DNA of 64,000 nt from Thermothelomyces thermophilus ATCC 42464 (lineage: Eukaryota; Ascomycota; Sordariomycetes; Sordariales; Chaetomiaceae), in NCBI RefSeq assembly GCF_000226095.1, contig NC_016478.1, forward strand, positions 3,648,001 through 3,712,000, in the 5' to 3' direction. The position numbers and the translations under genes were made by a program. The notes under the pieces are model-generated. The model worked only from the letters and a program-made list of their open reading frames with translations. It ran no database searches and was not told the DNA's origin. Below are positions 11,298 to 22,552 of the stretch, one piece after another (position 1 is the first letter of the stretch; the number at the start of each line of letters is the position of its first letter).

Positions 11298-13918
11298 CTA
11301 GTTAATGTAATTATTAAGCTAGGTTCGTACTAGCGAAAATACTATTTGAACTAGCTATAGAGTACTTTGTTAGGAGTTCTAAACGAGTAAGTACGGCTTA
11401 GGCTTATTATATATAAATATACTATTACTTATATACTTTCTGACTAGAGCTTTGTAAGTAGATTTGTATTATTAAGCATCTTGATTAAGCGTAAGATTAG
11501 TTCTTACCCTACTTGCTTTACTAGTCTATTAGGCTCGTAGGTATATAAAGGTAAGAGTTTAAGATCAATACCGCTTTCTATAGCCTAAGTCTAGTAGCAT
11601 GTCGGTACATGCCTTACTAAACTAATCGTCGTAGTATCGTTGTCTTACTTAATCTTATAGATAGTAAGCCTATATTAGCATCTTACCTAGCTCTCGAAAT
11701 TCTAGATAACTTCTATAATCTAGTCTAGCGACTTTATTATTAAGAGGAAAGGGAAGAGCTTCCTACTATACTTATTAATAATTATAAGTAGCTATCACGA
11801 TCCATTAATTGCTTTAGGATAGTTAAACAGATCCTAGGCTACTTGCTAGAACGGTCGTATAGACTTCTACTTAGGTAGTATTTTCCTAGAGATAACCTTA
11901 CTTATATAAGTATAAGCGTAGCTCTTATACTTAATATATACTATTCCCTTGATATAGACGTTTCTAGCGTTATTAACAAGCGCTTTTAACGCTTCTAGTC
12001 TAAGGTAGCCAGCTCTTAAGTACCAAAGATCCTTGGTATCTTCTCTTATAGTAGGTAACGCTCACGTCTAAGACCTTCTACTATATATAGTAAATACGTT
12101 CTATAAGGATATATAAACATTTATAATACCTACTTTACTAATTAAGATATAGTCTAGGAAGCTTAGGTAGTAGGAAAGTAGCTTATATTTAAGGAAGGTA
12201 AGATTATACTTACGTTCTAACTTATGAAGTATAATGTTATTTTCTAATGTTCTAAAATATAGTAAGTAGTCTAAGCTATAGTACCAAGCGCCTACCTTAA
12301 GTAATAGAGCTTCCAAGATAATATTAATATAGAATCCTTTAATAATAGTAATATCCTTAAGTGTTGGGCTCTTAGTATATAGTCCATATAGTCTATCTAG
12401 AATGTTCTTAATTACCCGAATACCCCTCCTACTAATAGGAAAGGTCGTTATACCTGCTTTAATAAACTTAGGATCTTCTACCTTAACAAATATCTTAGGT
12501 AAAAGGAACTTCTTATCATTAACTAAGTAAGTCACGCTATATAAGTCTAGTAAAGTGCTTTCTAAAAGAGGATAACGTTATAAAGCGACTATACTAAATA
12601 CCCTATAGTAAGTCAAGAGCTTACCAAGTAGTTAAAGGCTAATAATTGATATATTAAGGGAATTAGGGTATCCTACCCCTAACTACCTAAAATAAGATAG
12701 CTCCCCCTACTTAATAATAAGTTAATCTTTTAGTCTAGCCTACTTCGGCTTGTCAAGCTCCTAGCAAATCCTCTTATACTCCTTATTAAAGAGGTATAAG
12801 CGTTACTCGTTACTATAGACGGCTTACTTAAGCGTATAGTAGTCTACTAGATCCTATAGATATCTTAGACGCTTATAAGGACATCTCGTATTATACTACT
12901 AACCACTATAAGAGTCTCTATACAAGTCTCTGCCTCTCTCCTTACCGCTATTCTAAGCTATAGGAAGTGTTAGTATATAAGTTGTTAAGAAGATTCCATA
13001 CTTCTAAGAGACTCCAGGTTACATGTCATTATTAATTAGGATCTCGGCTATCGTGATAAGGGTACTAAGCTCCGGAAGTAGCTATCCTATACCATTAGCG
13101 AGCTCGATTTCTATCCTCTTATTCGCTACCTAGGTTAGTAGGATATATATAGCGATAGTGTCAAGAAAGGTATAAAGTCCTTATACGCCCCATACTTCTA
13201 GGATATTATATTAGATAGCTTGCTAGAAGGTAATATTAAAGTTACAAATCTAGCGCTATAGATTGACTCCTAAACGCTTAGCTATATTAAGACTAGTTAT
13301 ATATTATACTATAATTATTATATAGAGTATTATAATAGATAGTATAAGTATAGAGTAAAGTGCCTAGATGATCCCCCTAATAAGGTTAATATCCTTCTTC
13401 CTATACACTTTTGTAGCTTTATAGAGTTTGGGATCTATAGTATATACTAGCTAGCATTATAGCTATCCTATCTGCTTACTAATATCTATAGTATATATAA
13501 TATCCTTGTAAAAGGAGTCTTGTAATTACGTAAATTTAGCCACGACAGCTACATTAGAAGGCATCAAATCTATAGATATCAAGGGTAATAATCCTCCTTC
13601 TTAGAGTTACTCCTAGGTCGCCAGGATAAGGTTATTTCTAGCTTGCTTACGGGTTAGGCACTACAGAACTTCCAGATCTGGCTCACGGTCGCCGTCAGGG
13701 TCAACAAATCCCTATATACCAGCAAATTCAGCCTACGACTATAGTTCAATATACCACGAGTTCCAGGAACTAGGCCCTATAAGGCGTGTAGAAGTCTTGA
13801 CTAGGATCTCGGACATGATAGACGCGTCGTTAAAAGCGTATTAAAGCAGGGTAAGAGAGTTCGTAATAGAAGAAGCTACTACTAATATTGAAGATACGTC
13901 GGCAGAGGAGTAGTCAAG
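11298..13918 (-). pseudogene. copia E1 gag-PR-INT polyprotein, inactivated
   Basis: From 13918 leftwards the minus strand encodes a gag region ending in a degraded zinc knuckle near 12880, then an aspartic protease segment near 12510-12560 (Leu-Leu-Asp where Asp-Ser-Gly is expected), then the copia integrase. The stretch 12101-12535 is still open for 144 codons and covers the segment between protease and the integrase zinc-binding region. Further left, a Trp-Asp-Leu-Phe-(His/Asn)-Tyr-Pro-Lys-Ala motif near 11815-11845 marks the integrase core, as in fungal copia elements. Stops elsewhere are mostly TAG. Confidence 0.8.
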
Positions 13919-13934
13919 GCGCTAGGCTCATAAC
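13919..13934 (-). promoter_or_regulatory. primer-binding site, half-tRNA-iMet type
   Basis: The bases next to the LTR read GCGCTAGGCTCATAAC on the plus strand, which resembles the anticodon arm of eukaryotic initiator tRNA-Met. The element's own strand is therefore complementary to an internal cut site of that tRNA, the priming mode known for copia-class elements. Copy E2 has the same site at 59794-59809 with changes. Confidence 0.7.
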
Positions 13935-14143
13935 TGCCGAACGTAGTGGGAGCTCCGGGAGCGTTGAAAGCAGTTTGCAGTAGGTGGCTGTACGAAGGAG
14001 ACAGTGCCTTGTTAAAACTATCTACAAAGGAGACAAAACGAGTGGTATTTATAGACAAAGGGACTGGCCAATGCGTTGAACAGCCTTATACAGCTGTGGC
14101 ATGTATGTGGCTAATACTCTTAGAAGCTCTACAGCTTCTGACA
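13935..14143 (-). repeat. 5' LTR of copia E1 (209 bp)
   Basis: In element sense it starts TGTCAGAAGC and ends TTCGGCA next to the primer site. It matches the LTR of E2 (59581-59793) in reverse complement, including the palindrome-like AGAAGCTCTACAGCTTCT near its outer end. CpA and TpG are normal here, so this LTR escaped RIP although the adjacent interior did not. Confidence 0.85.
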
Positions 14144-14709
14144 AGTTCCTTGATCATCACCGCCGCCAAGCTCAAACGATCCTGATCCCTTGGCATTCGG
14201 TCTCCCTGCCTGCCAGGTTTAACCCCAATATTTCTTCATGTTTCTGAGACACGGCGTCTAACACGGCCACGCGTATCGTCGAGTACGGTATTTGCGACCA
14301 ATGGCGGACGACGAGACGATCAACCCAGTCTACTCGAAGGCCGTGTGCAGGCTTGACGGGACTTCCCTTCCCTCCTCATATTACATGTACCACTAGATTC
14401 TGTCCCACGCGACGCAATGTCGTCGTAAACTGAGATCCATTACCTTGGACATCCGCGTGATGGGCTACAGCCGCAACCATCTATTTTCATGGGCAATGTG
14501 ACTGAACCTCCTGAGGTCCGTTCGGGAGGCCATGCAGCTGGGTTGGCGGGTGACAGCGTTGAGATCGGCAGCAAGTTGGATACCTTACCTTGTCCATAAC
14601 CGGGTACTATAGCAGATGATTTGTCAACCACAGTTAGGTCTCGGAAGTTGAAAAGCTACTGCTGATAGAACACACTTTAAGGGAGTTCGGATAGAAATTG
14701 GGAAGCATA
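14144..14709. other. intergenic spacer, no gene recognised
   Basis: This is unmutated, moderately GC-rich sequence between E1 and F1. Short open frames (for example 14440-14631 minus) have no recognisable motif. Bases 14708-14709 are the TA that flanks F1. Confidence 0.6.
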
Positions 14710-15399
14710 AGTCGGACCCCCTATCAACGGAACAACCTATCAATGGAACACCTGGCAAACCTTGGCACCAATATCCATACATCCTCTTCAACTACATATA
14801 CTACAACCTATTTAACAAACTATAATACAGACTAGGGTAGGAAGCTCTCGGTATGACCAGAGGGCCACAGGATATAGTTTTGTCTTTCCGGCTCCAAGGA
14901 GCTAAATTATATATAGTAGATATATATATAGGGGGATACCTATCCAGGGGCATCATAACAATAACAACAAGGCCAAGAACACTCTTTTGCTTGGGATATA
15001 CATAACCGAGATGTAGTTCGTTCGTTTGTAAATTTGGCCGTCTTTTTCTACGAACGTAGACTCTTTCTCGTCTGCCCGGAGGGGCATCGCTGTCTTCGCC
15101 TTCATACTTATCGCCGCTGTCAGCAGAAGGACTAGATTTGCCTGCTGCAACCGCGAACACTCGGATGCCCTAGACACCTTGAGCCAACGTTCCTCCCCAT
15201 CTGACCAGACGGAGGTTTGGTTTAGAAGGTATACAGCTGTGTCAGAGGGCATGACACCAGTTCAATACCTACGAAGTTTGAAGTAGTTTGAGGAAAGGTT
15301 AGGCAAGTTGTGGTATATTGAAGTGGTTAGGTTGAAGTTACAGTGTGGGCGTGGCACGTGTTCTATTGATGGGTTGTTCTATTGATGGGGGGTCTGACT
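14710..15399. mobile_element. 690-bp TIR element F1 with TA duplication
   Basis: It has inverted terminal repeats of 42 bp: left arm 14710-14751 (starts AGTCGGACCCCC) and right arm 15358-15399 (its complement starts AGTCAGACCCCC), with only a few mismatches. TA dinucleotides flank it at 14708-14709 and 15400-15401. Each arm contains a twice-repeated CTATCAAYGGAAC-like motif. The TA target and arm length fit a non-autonomous Tc1/mariner-pogo superfamily element. No transposase is recognisable; open frames at 14801-15160 and 14953-15252 (minus) overlap and match nothing I know. About 450 bp of its core (14815-15275) recurs, RIP-mutated, at 60913-61365. F1 itself shows no RIP. Confidence 0.85.
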
Positions 15400-15401
15400 T
15401 A

Positions 15402-16247
15402 ATTAGTACCCCTTGGCTATTTTGACTATTTGGTTATTAGATCCCTAAAAGTCTTCGAAGCGCGACCGTTCTGGTTGCTCTGCTGAGGACAACCAATGCT
15501 TGTGTAAATTAAATGCCAAAGAGAAGAGAAGAGCATTATTCTTTCGCAAGGGAATACTCCCGTCAAAATAATGTTTGATTCTCCGAGCAATGTCTTGAGG
15601 AAACATTGCTGTATTCGTCAAGACATTCGCTCAAGGCGTTCAACACCGACAAGCACCAAAAAGAGCAAAATATTTAAACGTCTCTGTGCCAGATATCAGG
15701 GTAAAGAGAGTAAGCTAGCTGATTCTGTCATCACAGGCCGTATTTAAGTGTGATAATTAACGGAATGTGACACTTTTCATTCTTCTCGTCCACGTTGATT
15801 GCGCCCATGTCTAACTACGCCGAGGGAAGGTCAACTGTTTTAACAGATCGTATCTAACTAACTTCCTGGTGGTGGCCCATTAAGAAGCAGATTTTTTCTC
15901 GAGGTGGGATTGGTAAGCATTGACTTCGGACGGATTGAACCATGGCGAGCGTTCCACTGGTCTACCCAAATATAGGTCTGGCTCCACGTTCTCTCTTTCT
16001 TCCCCTCGACTGTGAGCATGATCTCCATTAACTACCTACCTACTTCAAGAGCTTACCGGAGTACCTTACGTATTGGGTCCACCACGCGGTCGTGACCAAC
16101 TTGAAACAGATCCACTAGGGTCCAGAGAGGAAAAAGCTTATTCCCGACATATTAATAATTAGGAGTCCTCCGCATACGAGCTCTTTCCGCTCCCATTTGA
16201 CCTACGCCACGGTTTCCTTCAGAGTTCACAATCATCCAGGTATCATC
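15402..16247. other. upstream region of the UPF0303 gene
   Basis: Non-repetitive DNA with no convincing coding frame. It presumably carries the promoter and 5' UTR of the gene starting at 16248, but I see no specific factor site I could defend. Confidence 0.5.
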
Positions 16248-17011
16248 ATGGCCCTTGAAGCCCCTAGTACGGACGTAAGCACCCTGCCCCTTCCTCTCCG
16301 AATTCCTGTCCCTTGCGAGTGGATGGGAAACCGTCTTGTAAAAAAAAAAAAAAAAATTAAATAAACCCCGCCGTGGATACCTAACTAACCCGAAATCTCC
16401 ACCCCTCCGGGCGGGGGGCCCTCACCGAACGAAACCAGCCAGCGGTCCTGATCGCCCAAGAGACGAGCGATGAATACACGTTCCGCACGTTCACGACCGA
16501 GACGGCCTGGACCCTCGGCACCGCCCTGCGCGCGAGGATCCTGTCCCTGCCGCCGGACCGGCGCAAGCCGGCGCTGATATCCATCTCGCTGGCCGGCGGC
16601 GGCGCGGTCCCGGCGCACATCGTCTTCCAGTGCGCGACGGAGCCCGGCACCGTCCCGGACAACGAGGAGTGGGTGCGGCGCAAGCGCAACACGGTGCTGC
16701 GCTGGGGCCTGTCGAGCTGGGCGATGCGGATGAAGACGGCGGCGGGGCTGCGCGCCGCGCGGGCCGCCTCGGGCCCGTCCCCGACGGCTGGCGAGATCGA
16801 GGAGGCGTTTGTGAGCAAGTACGCGCTGGCGAGCAGCAGCGGCGGGGCCGTGGCTGACGACTACGCCATCCACGGGGGCGGCTTCCCGGTGCGGGTGCGC
16901 GGCGCGGGCGGCGCCGTCGTCGCGGTGGTGGTGGTGAGCGGGCTGAAGCAGGAGGACGACCACGCGGTCGTGGCCGAGACGGTCAGGGAGGTCATTGCGA
17001 CGCAGGGGTGA
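16248..17011 (+). CDS. UPF0303/DUF336 (HbpS-GlcG-like) protein, two exons
   Basis: Exon 1 is 16248-16337 (30 codons) and exon 2 is 16439-17011, giving 220 residues. The intron (16338-16438) starts GT, carries a run of 17 A, has a CTAAC branch-like site at 16381-16389 and ends CAG; both exons are in phase 0. The ATG sits in a good context (ATCATGG). Exon 2 has the family pattern: an early Phe-x-x-Phe-x-x-(Glu/Asp)-Thr-Ala segment, a beta-strand with Gly-Gly-Gly, a Pro-Asp-Asn-(Glu/Asp)-Glu-Trp-(Val/Ile)-Arg-Arg-Lys motif, Asp-Tyr-(Ala)-x-His-Gly-Gly-x-Phe-Pro-(Val/Ile)-Arg-Val, and the ending Ser-Gly-Leu-x-Gln-Glu-(Asp/Glu)-Asp-His. Bacterial relatives bind haem or are of unknown function; the yeast member Ybr137w has been linked to tail-anchored protein delivery. 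The exact role here is not predictable. It is slightly longer than the usual ~160-180 residues because of exon 1 and an Ala-rich insert. Confidence 0.88.
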
Positions 17012-18641
17012 AGAATGAAGTGCTCTGGTCGGTCAATGATGTGAAAAGAGAAAGGGAGGTTTGCAATGGGTTCACTCCCTCCCCCTCCCCAACCAACATC
17101 CCCTTTTCCGCCTAGGTAATTACTTCGTATACTGCCTAATTACCTGGTTTACCTTGTGAACGAGATGGCCAACTCAGGTGCTTCAGCAAGGTTGCCCTTG
17201 GATCCTGCGCTTTTATTCTTCTTCCCGTTAATAGTTCAAAAGGGGCTCAAAATAAGGGACACTGCTTCCTCTCTTGTGAAAGCATCAACACGACAGTGAC
17301 GCCTCTGGGTCCTCGACCGCAGCAACACACTGTTTCGTTCTTTAGGCACTCTAGTTACGATCACCGCTTCGGGCATTGGCATGCTGAGGGACCACGTTAC
17401 CGCGCGCTCAACGTGTAATTTAACAGTGGCTGCTCTTGCCTGTTCTACAGGTAATGTTACTCCTCGGGCCTGAGAGAAATCCGATAGCCGTCACCAGGAA
17501 GCAAACGGATGAGGGAGGTGGGAGCAGCTGAGAAGCTTTTTGGGGAGCGTTTGCAGAATTTCTTTTCTCCTGCCCATGCCGGCGCGACGTGCCCTGGTGT
17601 CTACCGAGACGCTCTTTATACGACCTTTTGATAAAATCACTTCTCGACTTTGGACATAGCTGTACGGGTCATCTGAGGAGAGGAAAATATGTACTCTGCG
17701 GTAGCTGGCTAGCTATCATGTCGCCATGTCTACAGCCTGATGCGCTAACATGTATGAAATCGCAAGGCTGTGTGACCGCGGATGCTTGGAAGCAGGCAGG
17801 AAGTCTCCCAAGGTGAGATTGGAAATGCCAATAAAAGCGATAATCTTCCCCTCCAAGCTAAATGCCAATACAAGTGATAATTGTCCCCTCTAAAGCTGTG
17901 GAACACAACAACGCAGGTACCCGATATGGGAGCAACCTTCCGTCAGCGAGGGCTGTCATGCAAGCTCCCCTGGTTGGCTGGCGGCGACGAGATCCCTCCC
18001 ACACTCACTAATGTGGGATGTCATTAGCCGGACATTTCGCCGAGCAAGCAAAGAAGAGCGTTGGACAACAAACGTGGCGGAGGCCTGCGCATTACGGGTG
18101 ACGAACGCGCGTGTTATACAGGTTTCTTTGCTTGAGTGTGATGCAATTTTGTAGTGTTTCGCAGTGTTTGGTGCTAGGTATCGCTAGCAATGTTCTAGAC
18201 AAAGGATTAACTAATTACTTGACATACTGTTGCGCAGAGTCTAAGAGTTCACTATATTCCCGTATACCGACGTAAGATAATTATCGTACGCTCAGGACGG
18301 ACACACGTTACACGCAAATTCGGATCGAGGTATGAGCTTCAAGGGTCCTACGCAGCCTTGCAGCGGATGTTTGTCGATCAGGTAGGGATCGCTACGATCA
18401 TCAATGACGTACTCCGTACTCTGATAGTATAGTTATCGTGTACTGGCACTTATACGCTTGCACATGCACCCTTGATGCGCGGTCGAGTTTTGAGCATACC
18501 AAGCAGGAAATACGGATTACAGAGTACGGATTACTTCGTACTAGTTTAAGGGAATTGTAGACAGGCTCCGAGTTGTACATACAGTACAGTACTATACCTA
18601 TCCTGGCGTACACTGCACTAGGGGACACACAAATGCAGTAT
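17012..18641. other. intergenic region, no gene recognised
   Basis: The first part should hold the 3' UTR of the UPF0303 gene. A 75-codon open frame at 17589-17816 has no motif and is probably chance. The right part (18400-18560) contains scattered TACGGA/TCCGTA words like those at 47638. The last five bases plus one, to 18646, include the AACTA target duplication of element D (18642-18646). Confidence 0.5.
17824..17897. repeat. 37-bp imperfect tandem duplication
   Basis: Two adjacent units begin AATGCCAATA and end in CTCCAAGCTA or CTCTAAAGCT. They differ by a handful of substitutions. It is non-coding and function is unknown. Confidence 0.75.
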
Positions 18642-18646
18642 AACTA

Positions 18647-18885
18647 TGATAGAAGATGGTTTCCAATAGATAGAAAATGGTTCCAATTGATAGAAGAAAG
18701 TTGGTAAGTTATAAATAGTTCAAAAGTACGATGTCTCCTTCCTACGATTGCTAGCCCTGTGGCTCTATATAAGTAGAGGATAGGAATAAAGAACCCTCTG
18801 TTTACTAGCCCGTTTACTAGATCTACAGGTCTTATCTTATCTAGCCTTATATAATGGACGTATCTATAGACAACGTACTATATCA
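18647..18885 (-). repeat. 3' LTR of element D (239 bp)
   Basis: It starts TGATAGAAGATGG and ends GTACTATATCA on the plus strand. It matches 46899-47137 over its full length, with differences that are nearly all transitions. A TATATAAG box lies near 18773. Confidence 0.93.
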
Positions 18886-21616
18886 AGTCTCCTACCTAGA
18901 AGAAAAAATGTAGTACCTATACTATAGCTCTAAATAGCTCTTAAATATGCCTTCTTTCTATAGTAATATTGTAATAAAAAGTAGTAATGTTATCTTACTA
19001 TTATAGTATTCTATATATCTTTCTCTTAGCTACCTATAGCCTTACTTTAGCGTCTTCTATCTATAGCTCCCTTTAGGGGAGTCTTTAATACCTTCTTATA
19101 AGTATATCTATATAGGCGATTACCTTACATTGTTTAAGCTATTATAGGTTAACCTCCTTAATGTACCTAGTATTTGTTAATTAACTTATATATATAATAT
19201 AGCTAGAAGTTAGTCTTCTGGATATTATATTTATAGCTAAGTCCTTTCTATTTAACTAGATACTTATACTTGCTATATATAAGCTTATAGTTCTAGATAT
19301 ATTCGAGTTTATACTTGTCTCCGGATTCTAAGCTACTATCGGTATAGCTATCCTTAATAAGGTTAGGAGGTAGTATAATACGGTTATATAGGTCGGTTCT
19401 AGGAGGAGTAGGTAATAGCTATACTATAGATATTATAGGATAGATATCTATATTTAGTAGTAGTCGAAGATAGTATGCTAAACGGCTAATGTATTTGATG
19501 ACTTCAAAAGGTCTAGGATGCTATTAGGATAACTTATATAATGGTCGACCTGGTAGGTAGTAGCTATAGTATAGGTATAAATATACTGGGTTGCCTGGCT
19601 TGAATTCGATATTATAGTAGCTAGTATTGTATCCATGTTTAGCTCTAGCCACTATAAAGTCCATTATTATCTAGATGTCTTAGTGTAGATATTTATATAG
19701 AACTAGGATATCCTATACTGTTTTTGACGATAGCGCTATTAGCGCTTTTAGTAGCCTGGCTGGTTTAAAACTATAGAGTAGCTTATATAGAGATACGCTA
19801 ATAGAGGCAGTATATATGCTGTTTAAATACTACTAAAGCTACGGAAGTATAGTAGTCTAATTATTATTAGGTTTCTTATAGATAAAGAAGTATAGAGCGA
19901 TTTCTACCGTCTGGTTCTTTTGCTTTACTAGACTATCTCCCTATGGGTAATATATAGTAGTTATTAATAGTCTTGTGCTTAGCGTTTTCTATATACTAGT
20001 CTATATCTTAGATATAAATTTGTAGTTATAGTTAGATATAATAGTAGTTAGTACTCCCTAGTTAGATAGAAGTAGTTATTATATTAATATATAGCCTTAG
20101 TCTATAATAATATAGTTAGAGTGCCTAGGTATAAATAGCGTTCGTTTAGATAACTTATAAGATATAGTTATTATCGAATCGAACTTATTATACCTATTTA
20201 AATGCTACGGCGTTCTAGCTAACGGAACTAATGGTAATACCGCTATAAAGTCAATAGCGATTACTTATATAGATAGTATATTAGATAGGCAAATTGGCTA
20301 GTAGTTGCCTATAGGAAGATTACGATTAGTAGTATTAACTTAATGGATAGGGTAGTGCTTTGTATAGTCCTATATATACCTGGTTTTTCCATCGATCGCG
20401 ATGCTATATAAGTCGTATATTATCCTATTAGTTCTAAAGTAATACTTCTTATCGTAGGCCAAGCTTAGGATATATTATATAAGGCTCGACGGAACGTATA
20501 GTGCCTATATACTATCTAGGTAAATATAGTAAAGGAGCTCGTTAATTAGAATAAATAGTAGCCTATAGCGTGAGAAAATAGTAATACCCTTATTATCGAT
20601 AGTCCTATCCATATAGCTATTTTTCAAATCTTCTATAATAAGGGTATACTTAGCATTAGCCTTATAGCTGTTAATAAACTTTACCTTAAGATCCGGATCT
20701 ATCTATACCTTAGCGAAAGCAAACTAAACGTTATCAAATACGGCTAATCTATCTAGGCATTTAGAAAGTTCAGGGTCCCCTAAGGCGCTTAATCTGCTTA
20801 AGGCATCCGGTACAAAGTTAAGTCTTCTAGGCAGGTAGTAGACTTTGAGGTTATACTATGACAGGTAGATAGATATGTTAATTAGGCGACGGTTAGCATA
20901 GTTGGTTAAACTTGTATCTAGGTTAGTTTGTTCTACAATACTACGTGTAATAGCATAGTTAGTTAGAATAATAACTAGTATATATGCTAAATATACTATT
21001 GTGTATAGTTTACGAATTACCTAGACTAGACAAGTAACTTCTTATTTAGAAGGTCTGTATCGTATCTTAGCCTTCGTTAATAGGCGGCTTAGGAATATAA
21101 CTAGTAATACTTGGTTAGCTAAGATAGGATTGCCTAGGTACTAGTTATATCTATCACGAGTATAGAAGACTATAATGCCAAATCCGTGTTCTAGACAGCT
21201 GTCGAGTTAAATATATAGCTACTTATTAGGATTAAAGTGGTAGAGGATAGTTAGGTTTTCGCGATATATAGCCTCTTATAGGGCTATAAAGAACGCTTCT
21301 TCCTACTTGGTTAGCTCGAAGGAAGTACGGCTATAGTAGCCTATTCTCTAGGTATAGTTACTGACTTCTAGTTCGCTAGACTTATAGCTATATATAAGTA
21401 AGTTAGTCTTATGTTTCTAGAGCGGCTTAGCAATCTTTATATAATATAGAATCAAGTGTCGAAGGAAACTAGTAGAGCCTAAGTACTATTCTAGCGCTTT
21501 TAATATATATAGAAAAGATAACTACTTAAACGCTTTAATATGTTAATCTATATTAGTAAGGCTAAGACTATCTATATGAAAGCTAAGTAGTTCTATATTT
21601 AGGTAGCCAATATATA
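18886..21616 (-). pseudogene. pol: element D pol C-terminal part: RT end, RNase H, INT, chromodomain
   Basis: Reading right to left, the frame resumes from 36966 with a Tyr-Ile-Gly-Tyr segment, then RT thumb/connection and RNase H. The tether motif Val-Pro-Asp-Ala-Leu-Ser-Arg-Leu lies near 20795-20825, followed by the integrase zinc-binding and core region (about 19500-20480). Near 19260-19320 a Tyr-Glu-Leu-Glu-Tyr-Ile...Tyr-Leu-Val-Lys-x-Lys-Gly-Leu segment is a chromodomain. Frequent TAG codons make it a pseudogene. Confidence 0.82.
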
Positions 21617-21888
21617 TGTGACGAACCTAACTCAGACTTCTTCTGAAAGGGTTCAGACGGAGGTGAATTGAGCGGGACAAGCGTGCAGGTCGTCTGAGGG
21701 ATTCGGTGAAGCCAAAGGGTTCACAACAACACTAGAGTTGTCTCCCACAATAGTCGGCAATGCTTGGTATAAGTACTATGATTATAGGTTAGGTTGCTAT
21801 CACTAGTGAACTCCTAGAGTCTACCATAACGAGTGACTAGCTAGCTATATATACATAATTATCTGTCCCTCTTTAATAGTTATCATTA
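21617..21888 (-). repeat. truncated extra LTR at the 3' end of copy B
   Basis: This 272-bp stretch begins TGTGACGAACC like a true LTR terminus and aligns with the first 270 bp of the adjacent full LTR, then stops at AGTTATCATTA just before the second LTR begins. It retains more CpA/TpG than its neighbour. Because the ATATA duplication lies outside it, it was part of the inserted unit. Confidence 0.85.
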
Positions 21889-22341
21889 TGTGACAAACCT
21901 AACTTAGACTTCTTCTGAAAGGGTTTAGACAGAGGTAAATTAAGCGGGACAAGTATACAGGTCGTCTAAGGGATTCGGTAAAGCCAAAGGGTTTATAACA
22001 ACACTAGAGTTATCTCCTACAATAGTTGGTAATGCTTAGTATAAGTACCATAATTGTAGGTTAGGTTGCTATTACTAGTAAACTCCTAGAGTCTACTATA
22101 ACGAGTGACTAGCTAGCTATATATATACAATTATCTATCCCTCTTTAATAGTTATTACTAGTACTATTTCTCCTTTTACTCCGTGATTCCGCGTTATCGA
22201 CGGTGATATGTTATTATCACTAGTGAAGATCTTAGTCTTGGTAGTAATAATCTTCTAATTGGTCTGTCAAGTGATTAGCTATCGGAATGTCCTATGTCCT
22301 GGCTATAGCCTGCCGGGCCGTCTATACGCTTATCTATAACA
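21889..22341 (-). repeat. 3' LTR of copy B (453 bp)
   Basis: On the plus strand it starts TGTGACAAACC and ends CTTATCTATAACA. It matches 36510-36962 along its length. The first ~240 bp are the R-U5 module shared with copies A, C and I; the remainder is a U3 not seen in the other three. Confidence 0.92.
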
Positions 22342-22552
22342 CGATGCCCTTCCTTTAAGGCTTTTGACCCGAAAGCCCTCTTAGGCCGTTTTAAATAGCG
22401 CTAATAACCCTTTGCTTATAAGTACTACATTCTTCCTGTTTCTACGTTATAGTCGCCATGTTAACAAAATGCCGATAGAGAAATAGAAGTCGTATTCTAC
22501 ACGTTACTATGCTTCCCTTACTTAGAACATTGCTAAGAACGGTTTTGTCGTT

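Larger units (their letters stand above)
11298..14143 (-). mobile_element. Ty1/copia element E1, 5' part only
   Basis: This minus-strand copia-type element is cut by element G. The 5' LTR (13935-14143), a half-tRNA primer site, gag, protease and much of integrase are present. RT and RNase H, which follow integrase in copia elements, are absent from this segment and should lie left of G, off-window. A second copy (E2) lies in the opposite orientation at 59581-60912 and matches from the LTR through gag. RIP is heavy in the interior and nearly absent in the LTR. Confidence 0.85.

Noticed and set aside
16381-16963. Long minus-strand frames over the UPF0303 exon
   Set aside because: High-GC coding DNA leaves the opposite strand open; the plus-strand frame has the family motifs and a consistent splice.
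14144-18641. Search for tRNA or rRNA genes in the gene islands (also 47143-59580)
   Set aside because: No TPsiC-arm plus acceptor-stem combination or rRNA-like block was found by eye. The GGCTCATAAC match at 13921-13934 is a retrotransposon primer site, not a tRNA gene.
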